From assembly GCA_947492105.1 (NCBI GenBank), contig CANLMN010000037.1, forward strand, positions 1 through 36,519: DNA of 36,519 nt. The letters run 5' to 3'. The stretch comes from an uncultured Aquimarina sp. (GTDB taxonomy: Bacteria; Bacteroidota; Bacteroidia; Flavobacteriales; Flavobacteriaceae). The position numbers and the translations under genes were made by a program. Positions 1-11,259 of the stretch are shown here, in pieces. The notes under the pieces are model-generated. The model saw nothing but the letters and a program-made list of their open reading frames with translations, was not told the DNA's origin and ran no database searches. Each line of letters starts with the position of its first letter. The stretch's first letter is position 1.

Positions 1-143
1 ACCTAATTACTAATTTCAAGCAAAGGTAGGTCAGAAGGTAGAGCTAGGAAAGATGTACTTGCTCGGAGCGATACGTATAAATGGTATTATTAGCCTGTAA
101 TTGTTTCCTAAACCATATTATACATCTTAATTGGATTAAAACA
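1..143. other. Window edge, no gene recognised
   Basis: No start-to-stop reading frame that I recognise lies here. On the plus strand a short open stretch runs from just after a stop at 11-13 to a TAA at about 113, but it has no convincing start and resembles no family I know. It could be the decayed or true 3' end of a plus-strand gene lying left of the window, because a hairpin that can terminate in both directions follows at 144-177. Confidence 0.3.
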
Positions 144-177
144 AAAAACTCCTTTATCATCTGACAAAGGAGTTTTT
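144..177 (-). terminator. Bidirectional rho-independent terminator after the DUF3467 gene
   Basis: A perfect 12-bp inverted repeat (144-155 with 166-177, ten-base loop) has five A on its left edge and five T on its right edge, so it can form a hairpin followed by a U-run on either strand. It lies 22 bases past the stop codon of the last gene of the rpoBC cluster, the right place to end that transcript. Confidence 0.85.
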
Positions 178-199
178 ACGTATATAAAACTGTATGCTT

Positions 200-508
200 T
201 TAGGCTTGTCCTGTTGGCCCAAAATTCAAAGGAATAGGTGATTGTTCATAATCTTTGATTTCACCATGTGCATTTTCAAATCGGCTGACATTATCGTGTA
301 GTGCCTTGAGAAATCTTTTTGCATGCTGGGGAGTCAAAATAATCCTGCTCTTTACTTTGGTCTTGGGTTGTCCTGGCATAATATTGACAAAATCAACAAC
401 AAATTCTGATACAGAATGATTGATAATAGCTAGGTTACTATACGTACCATCAGCAATACTTTCGTCTAATTCGATGTTCAACTGATTTTGTTTTTTTTCT
501 TCTGCCAT
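200..508 (-). CDS. DUF3467 family protein encoded downstream of rpoC
   Basis: This 102-residue acidic soluble protein has no signal peptide or membrane segment. I recognise it as a DUF3467 family member from its size, the central SRIILTPQHAKRFLKALHDN stretch (about residues 54-73) and its place directly after rpoC, where such a gene is common in Bacteroidota. The molecular function of the family is not known to me. It begins 73 bases downstream of the rpoC stop on the same strand and is followed by a strong terminator, so it is probably the last cistron of the rpoBC transcript. That position suggests, without proving, a role linked to transcription or translation. No Shine-Dalgarno is visible. 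Confidence 0.85.
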   Translation of the reverse strand: MAEEKKQNQLNIELDESIADGTYSNLAIINHSVSEFVVDFVNIMPGQPKTKVKSRIILTPQHAKRFLKALHDNVSRFENAHGEIKDYEQSPIPLNFGPTGQA

Positions 509-581
509 GATCCTTATACTTTATAAAAAAATTGACCACATTTTACAAGAAAACATGGTCAATTCTAGGTTATTCAAAAAC

Positions 582-3500
582 TTAATTCATATTTACTTCT
601 TGCTTCTTTTCCATACGTTGTTCCAATTCTTCTTTAGAACCAACGATAATGTGCTCATATGATCTCATACCTGTACCGGCTGGTATTCTATGACCTACAA
701 TCACATTCTCTTTCAATCCTTCCAAATTATCAACTTTACCACTTACCGCAGCTTCATTTAATACTTTGGTTGTTTCCTGGAACGATGCTGCAGAAATAAA
801 TGACTTAGTTTGTAGCGATGCTCTAGTAATACCTTGTAATATTGGAGTAGCAACAGCTGGTGTTACATCTCTTGCAACCACAAGATTCTTATCTTCACGT
901 CTCATGATAGAATTTTCATCTCTCAATTCACGTGGTGTGATCAATTGACCAGCTTTAATCGTACTACTATCACCAGAATCTTCTACAACTTTTAAACCAA
1001 AAATCTTATCATTTTCTTCAATAAAATCCGCTTTATGTACCAATTGGTTTTCCAAGAAAATTGTATCTCCTGGATCATTGATTCGTACTTTACGCATCAT
1101 CTGACGTACCACTACCTCAAAATGCTTATCATTGATTTTTACTCCCTGTAGACGATATACCTCTTGTACCTCATTGACCAAATATTGCTGAACTGCCGAT
1201 GGTCCCTTAATTTTCAAGATATCTTCTGGAGTTATAGAGCCATCAGATAATGGCACTCCTGCACGTACGTAATCATTTTCTTGAACAAGAATCTGATTTG
1301 ACAGTTTTACCAGATATTTTTTGATTTCCCCAAACTTGGATTCGATGATAATCTCTCTATTACCACGTTTGATCTTTCCAAAAGAAACTACACCATCAAT
1401 CTCACTTACTACAGCAGGATTCGATGGGTTACGAGCTTCGAACAATTCGGTAACTCGTGGTAGACCTCCTGTAATATCCCCAGCTTTTGCGGACTTACGA
1501 GGAATCTTCACCAAGATTTTACCCACTTTGATCTTATCACCATCATCAATCATTAAATGCGCTCCTACTGGAAGGTTATAAGAACGAATCACTTCATCCC
1601 CATTTCCTATAATATGCAGCGTAGGAATCAATTTCTTATTTCTAGATTCCGAAATTACTTTTTCTTGGAATCCAGTTTGTTCATCAATTTCTACCTGGTA
1701 GGTCACACCTTGTTCGATATTCTCATATTTGATCTTACCAGCAAACTCCGAAATAATAACACCATTATATGGATCCCATTGGCATACTACTGTATCAGCG
1801 TCTACCATATCTCCGTCTTTGATAAAGATCTGCGAACCATAAGGTACTACATTGGTACTTAAAACAATACCTGACTTCTCATCATACACTTTCAACTCAG
1901 AAGTACGTGAGATCACAATCTCTGCTTCATTACCATCTGTATCTTCTCCGGTTACCGTTTTTAAATCTTCGATTTCGGCTCTACCTTTGAATTTGGTGAT
2001 CAATTTATTTTCTTCAGAAATGTTACCTGCAATTCCTCCCACGTGGAAGGTACGCAAAGTCAACTGTGTTCCTGGTTCTCCAATAGACTGTGCTGCTACA
2101 ACACCAACAGCTTCTCCACGTTGTACCGTTTTTCCGGTAGCAAGGTTACGCCCATAGCATTTGACACATATCCCGCGTTTTGCTTCACAAGATAACGCAG
2201 ACCGTACTTCAACACTTTCAATTGGTGCCTCTTCAATCTTTTTCATCATGATCTCATCGATCTCCACTCCACTTTCTACTAATAGCTCTTGTGTTACTGG
2301 ATTAATGACGTCGTTGAGCGCTGTTCTACCAAGAATACGTTCTCCTAATGATTCTACTATTTCTTCATTTTTCTTTAGAGCAGATACTTCTACCCCTCTC
2401 AAGGTACCACAATCTTCTGTATTGACGATCACATCCTGTGATACATCCACTAAACGTCGTGTCAAGTATCCTGCATCTGCCGTTTTCAATGCCGTATCTG
2501 CAAGACCTTTACGTGCACCGTGTGTCGAGATAAAATATTCAAGAATTGACAAACCTTCTTTAAAGTTAGAAAGAATTGGATTTTCAATAATCTCGCCTCC
2601 ACCAGAGTTAGATTTCTTCGGCTTAGCCATCAAACCACGCATACCCGTCAACTGACGAATCTGCTCTTTTGATCCCCTTGCTCCAGAGTCAAGCATCATA
2701 TACACGGAATTAAATCCTTGCTGATCCTCACTAATATTTTTCATCGATAACTCTGTTAACTCAGAGTTCGTTGTGGTCCAGATATCAATAACTTGATTAT
2801 ATCGCTCATTATTCGTAATAAGTCCCATATTATAGTTTCCGATAATGCCATCAACCTTCTTGTTAGCTTCTTCAATCATCGCTCCTTTAGCTTCTGGAAT
2901 AATGATATCCCCCAAACTAAAAGACAATCCACCTCTAAAGGCAAATCCATAACCTAGCCCTTTGATCTCATCCAAGAATGCTGCCGTTTCTGGTACACCT
3001 GTAACTTTCAAAATATCTCCAATAATATCACGAAGTGCTTTCTTGGTCAATACTTGATTGATGAAACCTGCTTTTTCAGGTACTTTTTCATTAAATAATA
3101 CACGACCCGTTGTCGTTTCGATGATCTGATATACTAATTCACCAGCGTCATTAAAATCCTTTGCTCTAATCTTGATGTTTGCATTAATATCCAAACGTTT
3201 TTCATTATGAGCAATAACAACCTCTTCTGCAGAATAGAAGGTCAATCCTTCACCTTTTACAGGATGTTCTGGTGTTGATTTACGAGACTTAGTCATATAA
3301 TAAAGTCCCAAGACCATATCCTGCGATGGTACAGTTACCGGAGAACCATTGGCTGGATTCAAGATATTATGAGAAGCCAACATGAGCAATTGTGATTCCA
3401 AAATAGCTTCTGGTCCTAAAGGTAGGTGCACCGCCATTTGATCTCCATCAAAATCCGCATTAAATGCCGTACATACTAATGGATGTAATTGAATCGCTTT

Positions 3501-4883
3501 TCCTTCGATAAGTTTTGGTTGAAATGCTTGAATTCCTAAACGGTGAAGCGTAGGAGCACGGTTCAACAGTACCGGATGTCCTTTCAATACATTTTCCAAA
3601 ATATCCCATACAACAGGTTCTTTTCTGTCTATGATTTTCTTAGCAGATTTTACCGTTTTGACAATCCCTCTTTCAATCAGCTTTCTGATTACAAAAGGCT
3701 TATACAATTCGGCTGCCATATCTTTTGGCAATCCACATTCAAATAATTTTAATTCTGGTCCTACAACAATTACCGAACGTGCTGAATAATCCACACGTTT
3801 ACCCAATAAGTTTTGACGGAAACGACCTTGTTTACCTTTCAATGAATCAGAAAGAGATTTTAAAGGTCTATTAGATTCCGTTTTTACTGCAGAAGACTTA
3901 CGAGTGTTATCAAATAAGGAATCCACAGATTCTTGTAACATACGTTTTTCATTACGTAAAATCACCTCTGGAGCCTTGATTTCCACCAAACGCTTCAAAC
4001 GATTGTTACGTATGATCACACGACGATAAAGATCATTCAAATCAGAAGTTGCAAAACGACCTCCATCCAATGGCACCAATGGACGCAATTCTGGTGGAAT
4101 CACCGGAATTACTTTCATGATCATCCATTCCGGTAGATTTTCACGATTCTTATTTGCATCTCTCAAAGCTTCTACTACTTGTAGTCTTTTCAAGGCCTCT
4201 GTCTTACGCTGCTTTGATGTTTCGTTATTTGCCTTGTGACGCAATTCATACGAAAGCTCATTCAAGTCAATACGTCTTAGCAATTCTATAAGACACTCTG
4301 CTCCCATCTTTGCCAAGAACTTATTTGGATCAGAATCGTCCAAATATTGATTCTCTTGCGGCAAGGTATCTATGATATTCAAATACTCTTCCTCGGTAAG
4401 GAAGTCCATTTTTTGAATAGATTCACCCTGCTCATTTTTGGCTATACCAGGTTGAATTACTACGTAACGCTCGTAATAAATAATCATATCCAATTTCTTG
4501 GATGGCAATCCTAATAAATATCCTATTTTGTTTGGTAATGAACGAAAATACCAGATATGTGCTACTGGAACAACCAAGTTGATGTGTCCAACGCGATCTC
4601 TACGTACTTTTTTCTCTGTTACCTCTACACCACAACGATCACAAATAATCCCCTTGTAGCGTATTCTTTTATATTTTCCACAAGCACATTCAAAATCCTT
4701 TACAGGACCGAAAATACGCTCACAAAATAAACCATCACGTTCTGGTTTGTGTGTTCGATAATTGATCGTTTCTGGTTTTAAGACTTCACCTCTTGACTCT
4801 GCCAAAACAGACTCAGGAGAAGCTAAACCAATAGAGATTCTATTAAATCTCTTTACCGCATTCTTATCATTATTTCTAGCCAT
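582..4883 (-). CDS. rpoC: DNA-directed RNA polymerase subunit beta'
   Basis: This is the largest catalytic subunit of RNA polymerase. At 1433 residues it has normal length for Bacteroidota. The N-terminal zinc site is visible as C66, C68, C81 and C84. The catalytic magnesium loop [12 protein letters not shown] is intact, with D477, D479 and D481 as metal ligands. The second zinc site has one Cys near residue 824 (EDCGTLRG) and three near 898-908 ([11 protein letters not shown]), followed by the bridge-helix/trigger-loop region ([16 protein letters not shown]). The ATG at 4881-4883 fits the conserved N-terminus. It lies 106 bases after rpoB, with a terminator-like hairpin between them, and is followed by the DUF3467 gene. 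No truncation or frameshift is seen. Confidence 0.99.
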   Translation of the reverse strand: MARNNDKNAVKRFNRISIGLASPESVLAESRGEVLKPETINYRTHKPERDGLFCERIFGPVKDFECACGKYKRIRYKGIICDRCGVEVTEKKVRRDRVGHINLVVPVAHIWYFRSLPNKIGYLLGLPSKKLDMIIYYERYVVIQPGIAKNEQGESIQKMDFLTEEEYLNIIDTLPQENQYLDDSDPNKFLAKMGAECLIELLRRIDLNELSYELRHKANNETSKQRKTEALKRLQVVEALRDANKNRENLPEWMIMKVIPVIPPELRPLVPLDGGRFATSDLNDLYRRVIIRNNRLKRLVEIKAPEVILRNEKRMLQESVDSLFDNTRKSSAVKTESNRPLKSLSDSLKGKQGRFRQNLLGKRVDYSARSVIVVGPELKLFECGLPKDMAAELYKPFVIRKLIERGIVKTVKSAKKIIDRKEPVVWDILENVLKGHPVLLNRAPTLHRLGIQAFQPKLIEGKAIQLHPLVCTAFNADFDGDQMAVHLPLGPEAILESQLLMLASHNILNPANGSPVTVPSQDMVLGLYYMTKSRKSTPEHPVKGEGLTFYSAEEVVIAHNEKRLDINANIKIRAKDFNDAGELVYQIIETTTGRVLFNEKVPEKAGFINQVLTKKALRDIIGDILKVTGVPETAAFLDEIKGLGYGFAFRGGLSFSLGDIIIPEAKGAMIEEANKKVDGIIGNYNMGLITNNERYNQVIDIWTTTNSELTELSMKNISEDQQGFNSVYMMLDSGARGSKEQIRQLTGMRGLMAKPKKSNSGGGEIIENPILSNFKEGLSILEYFISTHGARKGLADTALKTADAGYLTRRLVDVSQDVIVNTEDCGTLRGVEVSALKKNEEIVESLGERILGRTALNDVINPVTQELLVESGVEIDEIMMKKIEEAPIESVEVRSALSCEAKRGICVKCYGRNLATGKTVQRGEAVGVVAAQSIGEPGTQLTLRTFHVGGIAGNISEENKLITKFKGRAEIEDLKTVTGEDTDGNEAEIVISRTSELKVYDEKSGIVLSTNVVPYGSQIFIKDGDMVDADTVVCQWDPYNGVIISEFAGKIKYENIEQGVTYQVEIDEQTGFQEKVISESRNKKLIPTLHIIGNGDEVIRSYNLPVGAHLMIDDGDKIKVGKILVKIPRKSAKAGDITGGLPRVTELFEARNPSNPAVVSEIDGVVSFGKIKRGNREIIIESKFGEIKKYLVKLSNQILVQENDYVRAGVPLSDGSITPEDILKIKGPSAVQQYLVNEVQEVYRLQGVKINDKHFEVVVRQMMRKVRINDPGDTIFLENQLVHKADFIEENDKIFGLKVVEDSGDSSTIKAGQLITPRELRDENSIMRREDKNLVVARDVTPAVATPILQGITRASLQTKSFISAASFQETTKVLNEAAVSGKVDNLEGLKENVIVGHRIPAGTGMRSYEHIIVGSKEELEQRMEKKQEVNMN

Positions 4884-4944
4884 AATGCTGTATTATTAAT
4901 AGTGTTGTAAAATGGGCTTTTTTTTTAAAACCCTGAGAGGAAGT

Positions 4945-4982
4945 TAAAAAACCTGTTCCCCTTGCCACTGCATGAGGAACAG
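4945..4982 (-). terminator. Terminator-like hairpin between rpoB and rpoC
   Basis: Seven complementary bases (4953-4959 with 4976-4982), extended to nine with a G-U pair, form a hairpin that starts 8 bases after the rpoB stop. On the minus strand it is followed by G and six T (4945-4950). This has the form of a weak intrinsic terminator or attenuator inside the operon. Since rpoC must be expressed, read-through is presumably substantial; a processing or stability role is also possible. Confidence 0.55.
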
Positions 4983-4989
4983 ATCATTT

Positions 4990-7900
4990 TTATTCTTCTA
5001 ATCTGATATCCAAACCAAGACCTTTCAATTCATGCATTAATACATTAAAAGATTCTGGTAATCCAGGTTCTGGCATTGGTTCTCCTTTTACAATACTTTC
5101 GTATGTCTTGGCTCTACCAATTACATCATCAGATTTAACAGTCAATATCTCACGTAATGTACTAGACGCTCCATAAGCCTCTAATGCCCAAACTTCCATT
5201 TCTCCGAAACGCTGTCCTCCAAATTGCGCCTTACCACCAAGTGGTTGTTGCGTAATCAATGAGTACGGTCCAATAGAACGAGCATGCATCTTATCATCAA
5301 CCATATGCCCTAGTTTCAGCATATAAATCACTCCAACTGTTGCTGGTTGATCAAAACGCTCTCCTGTACCACCATCATGCAAGTACGTATGACCAAATCT
5401 TGGAATACCCGCCTCGTCTGTCAACTCATTAATTTGATCCAAAGTAGCTCCATCAAAGATTGGTGTTGCATACTTGCGACCTAATTTTTGACCTGCCCAT
5501 CCAAGAACTGTTTCATAAATCTGACCAATATTCATACGCGATGGTACCCCTAGTGGATTCAATACGATATCAACTGGAGTTCCGTCTTCCAAGAAAGGCA
5601 TATCTTCTGCACGTACAATACGCGCTACAATACCTTTATTTCCGTGACGTCCTGCCATTTTATCACCTACCTTTAACTTACGTTTTTTGGCGATATAAAC
5701 TTTGGCAAGTTTGATAATACCAGCTGGCAATTCATCTCCGACAGAAATAGTAAATTTCTCTCTTCTTAAATTCCCTTGTAGATCATTTTCCTTAATCTTA
5801 TAATTATGGATCAAGTCCGCAACCAATTTGTTGACATCGTCATCCATGGTCCATTGCCCCTTGGTAAGGTGCGCGTAATCATCTACACTATTCAACATTT
5901 TTAGAGAGTACTTTTTACCTTTTGGTAAAACTTCTTCTCCTAAGTCATTTTGTACACCTTGTGAAGTCTTACCTCCAACAATGACAAAAAGTTTATCTAT
6001 AAGTTGTGTACGTAGCGTCTCAAATTTAGCTTCATAAGATTGTTCCAAGATAGAAATATCTTCCTTATCCTGTGCTCTCTTACGCTTATCCTTGATTGCA
6101 CGTGCAAAAAGTTTTTTATCAATAACGACACCACGTAATGATGGCGATGCTTTTAGAGAAGCATCTTTTACATCACCTGCTTTATCACCAAAAATGGCAC
6201 GTAACAACTTTTCTTCTGGAGTTGGATCACTTTCTCCTTTAGGTGTAATTTTTCCGATCAAAACATCACCAGGTTTCACCTCTGCTCCGATACGTATCAT
6301 CCCATTTTCATCGAGATCTTTGGTAGCCTCTTCCGAAACATTAGGAATATCATTAGTCAATTCTTCATTACCTAATTTGGTATCTCGAACCTCTAATGAA
6401 TACTCATCGATATGAATAGATGTAAAAATATCATCACGAACAACTTTTTCAGAAATTACGATAGCATCCTCAAAGTTATATCCCTTCCATGGCATAAATG
6501 CCACTTTCATATTTCTACCCAAAGCTAATTCTCCATCTTCGGTAGCATATCCTTGACATAGCACTTGTCCTTTGGATACACGATCTCCTACAGATACTAT
6601 AGGTTTCAAATTGATAGAAGTTCCTTGATTCGTTTTACGGAATTTGATGAGTTTATACGTCTTGGAATCACTATCAAAGCTTACCATACGCTCCTCTTCG
6701 GATCTATCGTATTTTATAGAAATTTCATTTGCATCTACATATTCTACTTCACCATCACGTTCTGCGTTTATCAATACTCTAGAATCAGACGCTACTTGGC
6801 GTTCTAATCCTGTACCAACGATCGGCGCATCCACACGTAAAAGTGGTACCGCCTGACGCATCATGTTTGATCCCATCAATGCCCTGTTTGCATCATCATG
6901 TTCCAAGAAAGGAATCAATGAAGCCGATATTGACGAAATCTGATTTGGTGCAACATCCGTATAATGTACACTAGAAGAATCCACTACTGGAAAATCTCCC
7001 TCCATACGAGCAATAACTTTGTCCGCAGTAATGGTACCATCCTCATTCATTGGAATGTTTGCCTGAGCAATCAATTTTTCCTCTTCCTCCTCGGCACTCA
7101 AATAAATAGGTTCATCTTCTAAATTAACCTGTCCATTATTTACTTTTCTATACGGTGTCTCTATGAATCCCATTCCGTTAACCTTTCCATACACAGAAAG
7201 AGAAGATATCAATCCAATATTTGGACCTTCTGGAGTTTCAATAGGACACAAACGACCATAATGCGTATAATGTACATCACGAACCTCGAATCCAGCACGT
7301 TCTCTAGATAGACCTCCTGGTCCAAGAGCTGATAATCTACGCTTGTGCGTGATCTCTGCTAATGGATTTGTTTGATCCATAAATTGAGATAACTGATTTG
7401 TTCCAAAAAATGAATTAATAACAGAAGACAATGTCTTTGCATTAATCAAATCAATTGGTGTAAACACTTCGTTATCTCTAACATTCATCCGCTCACGGAT
7501 CGTACGCGCCATACGTGCCAAACCAACACCAAACTGCTGCGATAATTGCTCACCTACCGTACGAACACGTCTATTAGAAAGGTGATCAATATCATCAATC
7601 TCCGCTTTGGAGTTGATCAATTCGATCAAGTACTTAATAATAGTTATGATATCTTCTTTGGTAAGCACCTGCTTATCCATCGCGATATCCAAACCTAATT
7701 TTTTATTCATTCTATAACGACCAACTTCACCTAAGTTATAACGTTGATCCGAAAAGAATAATTTGTCAATAATACCACGTGCAGTTTCCTCATCTGGCGG
7801 TTCTGCATTACGTAATTGACGATATATATGTTCTACTGCCTCTTTTTCAGAATTCGTAGGATCTTTTTGTAGCGTATTATGGATAATGGCATAATCTCCT

Positions 7901-8802
7901 TTGTCATTATCTTCTTTGTGTAAAAGAATCGTTTTTACACCTGTTTCAAGAATTTCTTCAAGATTTTCTTTATCTAAAACTGTATCACGATCTAATACGA
8001 TCTCATTACGTTCTATAGATACAACTTCTCCTGTATCCTCATCCACAAAGTCCTCGTGCCATGTATTCAATACACGTGCAGCAAGTTTTCGTCCCTGTAC
8101 TTTCTTCAGACTGGCTTTTGATACCTTGACCTCTTCTGCTAGGTCAAATATTTCCAAGATATCTTTATCTCTTTCAAATCCAATTGCTCTAAAGAGTGTT
8201 GTAACAGGTAATTTCTTTTTTCTATCGATATAGGCGTACATTACACTATTTATATCGGTAGCAAATTCTATCCATGATCCTTTAAAAGGAATTACTCTGG
8301 CAGAATATAATTTTGTTCCATTTGCATGAAAAGATTGTCCAAAGAAAACCCCTGGTGATCTGTGTAACTGAGAAACGACTACCCGTTCTGCTCCGTTGAT
8401 ACAGAACGTACCACTAGGTGTCATATATGGGATCGTTCCAAGATATACATCTTGTACAATTGTTTCAAAATCCTCATGTTCAGGATCTGTACAATATAAT
8501 TTGAGACGTGCTTTCAACGGCACGCTATATGTAAGTCCCCTTTCGATACATTCTTGTAACGTGTATCGTGGTGGATCCACGAAATAGTCAATAAATTCTA
8601 AAACAAATTGATTACGAGTATCCGTAATCGGAAAGTTCTCCATAAAAGTGTGATACAACCCTTCATCACCCCTTTCTTCGGATTTGGTTTCCAGTTGGAA
8701 AAAATCCTGGAAAGATTTGATCTGGATATCTAGGAAATCTGGATAGTCAGGTCTGTTTTTCACAGAAGAGAAATTCAATCTTTCAGTTTGCGCTGCTAAC
8801 AT
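4990..8802 (-). CDS. rpoB: DNA-directed RNA polymerase subunit beta
   Basis: This is the second large catalytic subunit of RNA polymerase. The start is the ATG at 8800-8802 ([11 protein letters not shown]), giving 1270 residues; an in-frame TTG lies just before it. The rifampicin-pocket region is clear ([18 protein letters not shown], then [16 protein letters not shown], roughly residues 460-510). The usual resistance positions equivalent to E. coli D516, H526 and S531 have the wild-type residues. The position equivalent to S522 is Ala, which I take to be a lineage difference. The C-terminal [10 protein letters not shown] and [20 protein letters not shown] motifs are intact. A long structured leader separates it from rplL. 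Confidence 0.99.
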   Translation of the reverse strand: MLAAQTERLNFSSVKNRPDYPDFLDIQIKSFQDFFQLETKSEERGDEGLYHTFMENFPITDTRNQFVLEFIDYFVDPPRYTLQECIERGLTYSVPLKARLKLYCTDPEHEDFETIVQDVYLGTIPYMTPSGTFCINGAERVVVSQLHRSPGVFFGQSFHANGTKLYSARVIPFKGSWIEFATDINSVMYAYIDRKKKLPVTTLFRAIGFERDKDILEIFDLAEEVKVSKASLKKVQGRKLAARVLNTWHEDFVDEDTGEVVSIERNEIVLDRDTVLDKENLEEILETGVKTILLHKEDNDKGDYAIIHNTLQKDPTNSEKEAVEHIYRQLRNAEPPDEETARGIIDKLFFSDQRYNLGEVGRYRMNKKLGLDIAMDKQVLTKEDIITIIKYLIELINSKAEIDDIDHLSNRRVRTVGEQLSQQFGVGLARMARTIRERMNVRDNEVFTPIDLINAKTLSSVINSFFGTNQLSQFMDQTNPLAEITHKRRLSALGPGGLSRERAGFEVRDVHYTHYGRLCPIETPEGPNIGLISSLSVYGKVNGMGFIETPYRKVNNGQVNLEDEPIYLSAEEEEEKLIAQANIPMNEDGTITADKVIARMEGDFPVVDSSSVHYTDVAPNQISSISASLIPFLEHDDANRALMGSNMMRQAVPLLRVDAPIVGTGLERQVASDSRVLINAERDGEVEYVDANEISIKYDRSEEERMVSFDSDSKTYKLIKFRKTNQGTSINLKPIVSVGDRVSKGQVLCQGYATEDGELALGRNMKVAFMPWKGYNFEDAIVISEKVVRDDIFTSIHIDEYSLEVRDTKLGNEELTNDIPNVSEEATKDLDENGMIRIGAEVKPGDVLIGKITPKGESDPTPEEKLLRAIFGDKAGDVKDASLKASPSLRGVVIDKKLFARAIKDKRKRAQDKEDISILEQSYEAKFETLRTQLIDKLFVIVGGKTSQGVQNDLGEEVLPKGKKYSLKMLNSVDDYAHLTKGQWTMDDDVNKLVADLIHNYKIKENDLQGNLRREKFTISVGDELPAGIIKLAKVYIAKKRKLKVGDKMAGRHGNKGIVARIVRAEDMPFLEDGTPVDIVLNPLGVPSRMNIGQIYETVLGWAGQKLGRKYATPIFDGATLDQINELTDEAGIPRFGHTYLHDGGTGERFDQPATVGVIYMLKLGHMVDDKMHARSIGPYSLITQQPLGGKAQFGGQRFGEMEVWALEAYGASSTLREILTVKSDDVIGRAKTYESIVKGEPMPEPGLPESFNVLMHELKGLGLDIRLEE

Positions 8803-8841
8803 CAATGGACGGAATTAAATTAAAATTATAAAAATGTAGTG

Positions 8842-8923
8842 CGTGTTTATAACACGTTTCAGAAATAATATAAGCAACCATTACAGTTCCTTTTGTAAAG
8901 TACATTAAACTTCTATTTCTGAA
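8842..8923 (-). other. Stem-loops in the rpoB leader
   Basis: Two further inverted repeats lie between the rplL-distal hairpin and the rpoB start. One is a compact GC-containing stem (8842-8847 with 8851-8856, three-base loop). The other is a longer-range 9-bp pairing (8858-8866 with 8915-8923). Neither has a T-run. They could be RNA processing or protein-binding structures in the leader; only the base pairing itself is seen. Confidence 0.4.
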
Positions 8924-8969
8924 GAATTAATGTCATTGCAATATCACCAAAGTAATATATACACAAAAT

Positions 8970-9005
8970 GGTTTAGACCTTGAAGCAACGCTTCAGGTCT
9001 AAACC
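8970..9005 (-). terminator. Strong stem-loop between rplL and rpoB
   Basis: An 11-bp stem (8970-8980 with 8995-9005) continues, after one bulged base at 8981, into five more pairs (8982-8986 with 8990-8994) around a three-base loop. It starts 22 bases after the rplL stop. On the minus strand only a short ATTTTG follows, so it would be a leaky terminator or an RNase III-type processing site. E. coli also carries an attenuator and a processing site between rplL and rpoB. Confidence 0.65.
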
Positions 9006-9027
9006 TTTATTCTGTTCTAAAAAAAGC

Positions 9028-9402
9028 TTACTTCAGCTCTACTTCAGCTCCAGCTTCTTCTAATTGAGTTTTTAATGCTTCAGCTTCGTCTTTAGCAATT
9101 CCTTCTTTGATCGCACTTGGTGCATCATCAACAAGTCCTTTTGCTTCTTTAAGACCAAGACCAGTAAGTTCTTTAACAAGTTTTACAACCGCTAATTTAG
9201 AACCACCTGCAGCTTTAAGAATAACATCGAATTCAGTTTTTTCTTCAGCAGCATCTCCACCAGCACCTCCGGCAGCAGCAACAGCAACAGCTGCAGCAGC
9301 AGGCTCGATACCATACTCGTCTTTTAATATTGTAGCTAATTCATTAACTTCTTTTACTGTTAAATTAACTAATTGTTCTGCGAAATCTTTCAAATCTGCC
9401 AT
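9028..9402 (-). CDS. rplL: Ribosomal protein bL12 (L7/L12)
   Basis: This is the acidic stalk protein of the large ribosomal subunit, which recruits translational GTPases. The 124 residues have the standard layout: an N-terminal dimerisation domain (about 1-30), an Ala/Gly-rich hinge (about 35-52) and a globular C-terminal domain containing [20 protein letters not shown] and [13 protein letters not shown]. It follows rplJ by 64 bases, consistent with their protein products binding each other. A strong stem-loop downstream probably sets its expression above that of rpoB, as expected for a protein present in several copies per ribosome. Confidence 0.98.
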   Translation of the reverse strand: MADLKDFAEQLVNLTVKEVNELATILKDEYGIEPAAAAVAVAAAGGAGGDAAEEKTEFDVILKAAGGSKLAVVKLVKELTGLGLKEAKGLVDDAPSAIKEGIAKDEAEALKTQLEEAGAEVELK

Positions 9403-9466
9403 TTTCTATCGTTTTAAAATGTTTTTTACTTAAATATAATTGTTAAAAAGTGCGTACTACTTTGGA

Positions 9467-9988
9467 TTATCCTTCTTTCTCGGATAATGTTTTGATGATA
9501 CCTGCTAATTTACCTCCACTAGATTTCAATGCAGAAACTACATTCTTAGCTGGTGACTGTAATAGACCGATGATATCTCCGATCACCTCTTCTTTAGACT
9601 TAATCTCTACCAATGCATCAAGATTTTCATCTCCAACATAAATAGCTTCCGCTATAAAAGCACCTTTTAGAAGTGGTTTTTCAGATTTCTTACGAAACTC
9701 TTTTATCACTTTTGCAGGAGCATTACCTGTTTCTGCAAACATGATTGATGTATTACCTTTTAAAGTTTCTGGAAGCTCTCCAAAATCCTTATCAGACTTT
9801 TCCATTGCTTTGGCAAGCAATGTATTTTTTACTACACTTAGAGACACATTTGCTTTAAAGCATGCTCTACGTAGGTTTGAAGTTACTCCTGCATCCAATC
9901 CTGATATATCAGCTAAATAGATATTTGAGTTCTCGGCTAATTGAGCAGTTAAGTCTTCAATTACTTGTGATTTTTCTTCTCTTGTCAT
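9467..9988 (-). CDS. rplJ: Ribosomal protein uL10
   Basis: This protein is the base of the ribosomal stalk; it binds 23S rRNA and carries bL12 dimers on its C-terminal helix. The 173 residues start MTREEKSQVIEDL and include the family stretch SVVKNTLLAKAMEKS near residues 52-66. The C-terminal region (SALKSSGGKLAGIIKTLSEKEG) is the bL12-binding helix region. It sits 20 bases after rplA, and no separate promoter is visible, so it is probably expressed from further upstream. I could not find a clear L10-binding kink-turn in this short gap. Confidence 0.98.
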   Translation of the reverse strand: MTREEKSQVIEDLTAQLAENSNIYLADISGLDAGVTSNLRRACFKANVSLSVVKNTLLAKAMEKSDKDFGELPETLKGNTSIMFAETGNAPAKVIKEFRKKSEKPLLKGAFIAEAIYVGDENLDALVEIKSKEEVIGDIIGLLQSPAKNVVSALKSSGGKLAGIIKTLSEKEG

Positions 9989-10008
9989 AATCTAATATCT
10001 TAACTTAA

Positions 10009-10704
10009 TTATCCTGCTAAACCTTTAGATTCAATTTCTATACTAGGACTCATTGTACTAGATATATAAACTGACTTAATATATATTCCTTTTGATGTTT
10101 GAGGCTTCAACTTCACTAAAGTTGATAATAATTCTTGTGCATTACCTACGATCTTATCCGCACTAAAAGAAGATTTTCCTATAGCAGCGTGTACGATACC
10201 AGTCTTATCCACTTTAAAATCGATCTTACCTGCTTTAACATCAGATACTGCTTTGGCTACATCCATAGTTACAGTTCCCGTTTTTGGATTTGGCATCAAC
10301 CCTCTCGGCCCTAGCACTCGTCCTAACGGTCCTAATTTACCCATAACACTTGGCATTGTGATTATGACATCAACATCTGTCCATCCGCTTTTGATCTTAT
10401 CAAGATACTCATCTAATCCAACGAAATCAGCTCCAGCTTCCTTCGCCTCTGCTTCTTTATCTGGAGTTACCAATGCTAATACTTTGACATCTTTACCAGT
10501 ACCATGTGGCAATGTTACTACCCCACGAACCATTTGATTAGCCTTACGTGGATCTACATTCAAACGTACAGCCAAATCTACAGAAGCATCAAAATTCGTT
10601 GTTGTTACTTCTTTAACTAATGCAGAAGCTTCTTCTATAGAATATGCTTTATTCGCATCCACTTTAGCACGTGCTTCCTTTTGCTTTTTTGTTACTTTTC
10701 CCAT
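10009..10704 (-). CDS. rplA: Ribosomal protein uL1
   Basis: This L1-stalk protein helps release the E-site tRNA and in many bacteria represses its own operon. The length, 231 residues, is normal. The motif [18 protein letters not shown] (about residues 128-145) and the C-terminal [16 protein letters not shown] are characteristic. It follows rplK by 20 bases, the usual rplKA pairing. In E. coli L1 binds the rplK leader; here that leader carries an intrinsic-terminator-like hairpin. Confidence 0.98.
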   Translation of the reverse strand: MGKVTKKQKEARAKVDANKAYSIEEASALVKEVTTTNFDASVDLAVRLNVDPRKANQMVRGVVTLPHGTGKDVKVLALVTPDKEAEAKEAGADFVGLDEYLDKIKSGWTDVDVIITMPSVMGKLGPLGRVLGPRGLMPNPKTGTVTMDVAKAVSDVKAGKIDFKVDKTGIVHAAIGKSSFSADKIVGNAQELLSTLVKLKPQTSKGIYIKSVYISSTMSPSIEIESKGLAG

Positions 10705-10724
10705 TGTCTTAACTCTTTATGCTA

Positions 10725-11162
10725 TTAAAATGGCGCTTGCCCCTTTACGGTTACACCCATAGAGCGCGCAGTACCCGCGATCATTTTCATTGCAGACTCA
10801 ACGGTAAAAGCGTTCAAATCAGGCATTTTATCTTCTGCGATTGTTCTAATCTGATCCCAAGTAACAGCTGCTACTTTTTTTCGATTAGGCTCTCCTGATC
10901 CCTTTTTTGTTTTTGCTGCTTCCATTATTTGTACAGCTGCTGGAGGAGTCTTAATGACAAAATCAAAAGATTTGTCTTTGTACACGTTAATTACCACCGG
11001 TAATACCTTACCAGATTTATCTTGTGTTCTACCATTGAATTGCTTACAGAATTCCATGATATTTACTCCGGCAGCACCTAAAGCAGGGCCAACAGGTGGG
11101 GACGGATTAGCCGCTCCACCACGTACTTGTAATTTTACAACCTTACTTATTTCTTTTGCCAT
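10725..11162 (-). CDS. rplK: Ribosomal protein uL11
   Basis: This protein forms the GTPase-associated centre with 23S rRNA. The 145 residues include the Pro-rich N-terminal signature ([20 protein letters not shown], about residues 15-34) and the C-terminal RNA-binding domain ending [12 protein letters not shown]. The ATG lies only 12 bases after the T-run of a terminator-like hairpin, so expression may depend on read-through from nusG. The next gene, rplA, follows closely. Confidence 0.99.
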   Translation of the reverse strand: MAKEISKVVKLQVRGGAANPSPPVGPALGAAGVNIMEFCKQFNGRTQDKSGKVLPVVINVYKDKSFDFVIKTPPAAVQIMEAAKTKKGSGEPNRKKVAAVTWDQIRTIAEDKMPDLNAFTVESAMKMIAGTARSMGVTVKGQAPF

Positions 11163-11174
11163 TTTTCTTGTTTT

Positions 11175-11216
11175 AAAAAAGAATCACTCTTCATGTGGAA
11201 GCAGTTCGAGTAATTC
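11175..11216 (-). terminator. Terminator/attenuator in the rplK leader
   Basis: On the minus strand a 9-bp stem with one G-U pair (11208-11216 with 11181-11189), with an optional inner four-base stem, is followed directly by six T (11175-11180). This is the standard form of an intrinsic terminator. It lies between nusG and rplK and ends 12 bases before the rplK start codon, a good position for attenuation of the ribosomal protein genes downstream. Confidence 0.65.
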
Positions 11217-11259
11217 TAACTTATATTAAATGTAACACTTGATTAACTTAATTGCCACG

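Noticed and set aside
582-11162. Many plus-strand open frames opposite rpoC, rpoB and ribosomal protein genes
   Set aside because: They are antisense shadows of strongly conserved genes, with low-complexity composition and no family resemblance.
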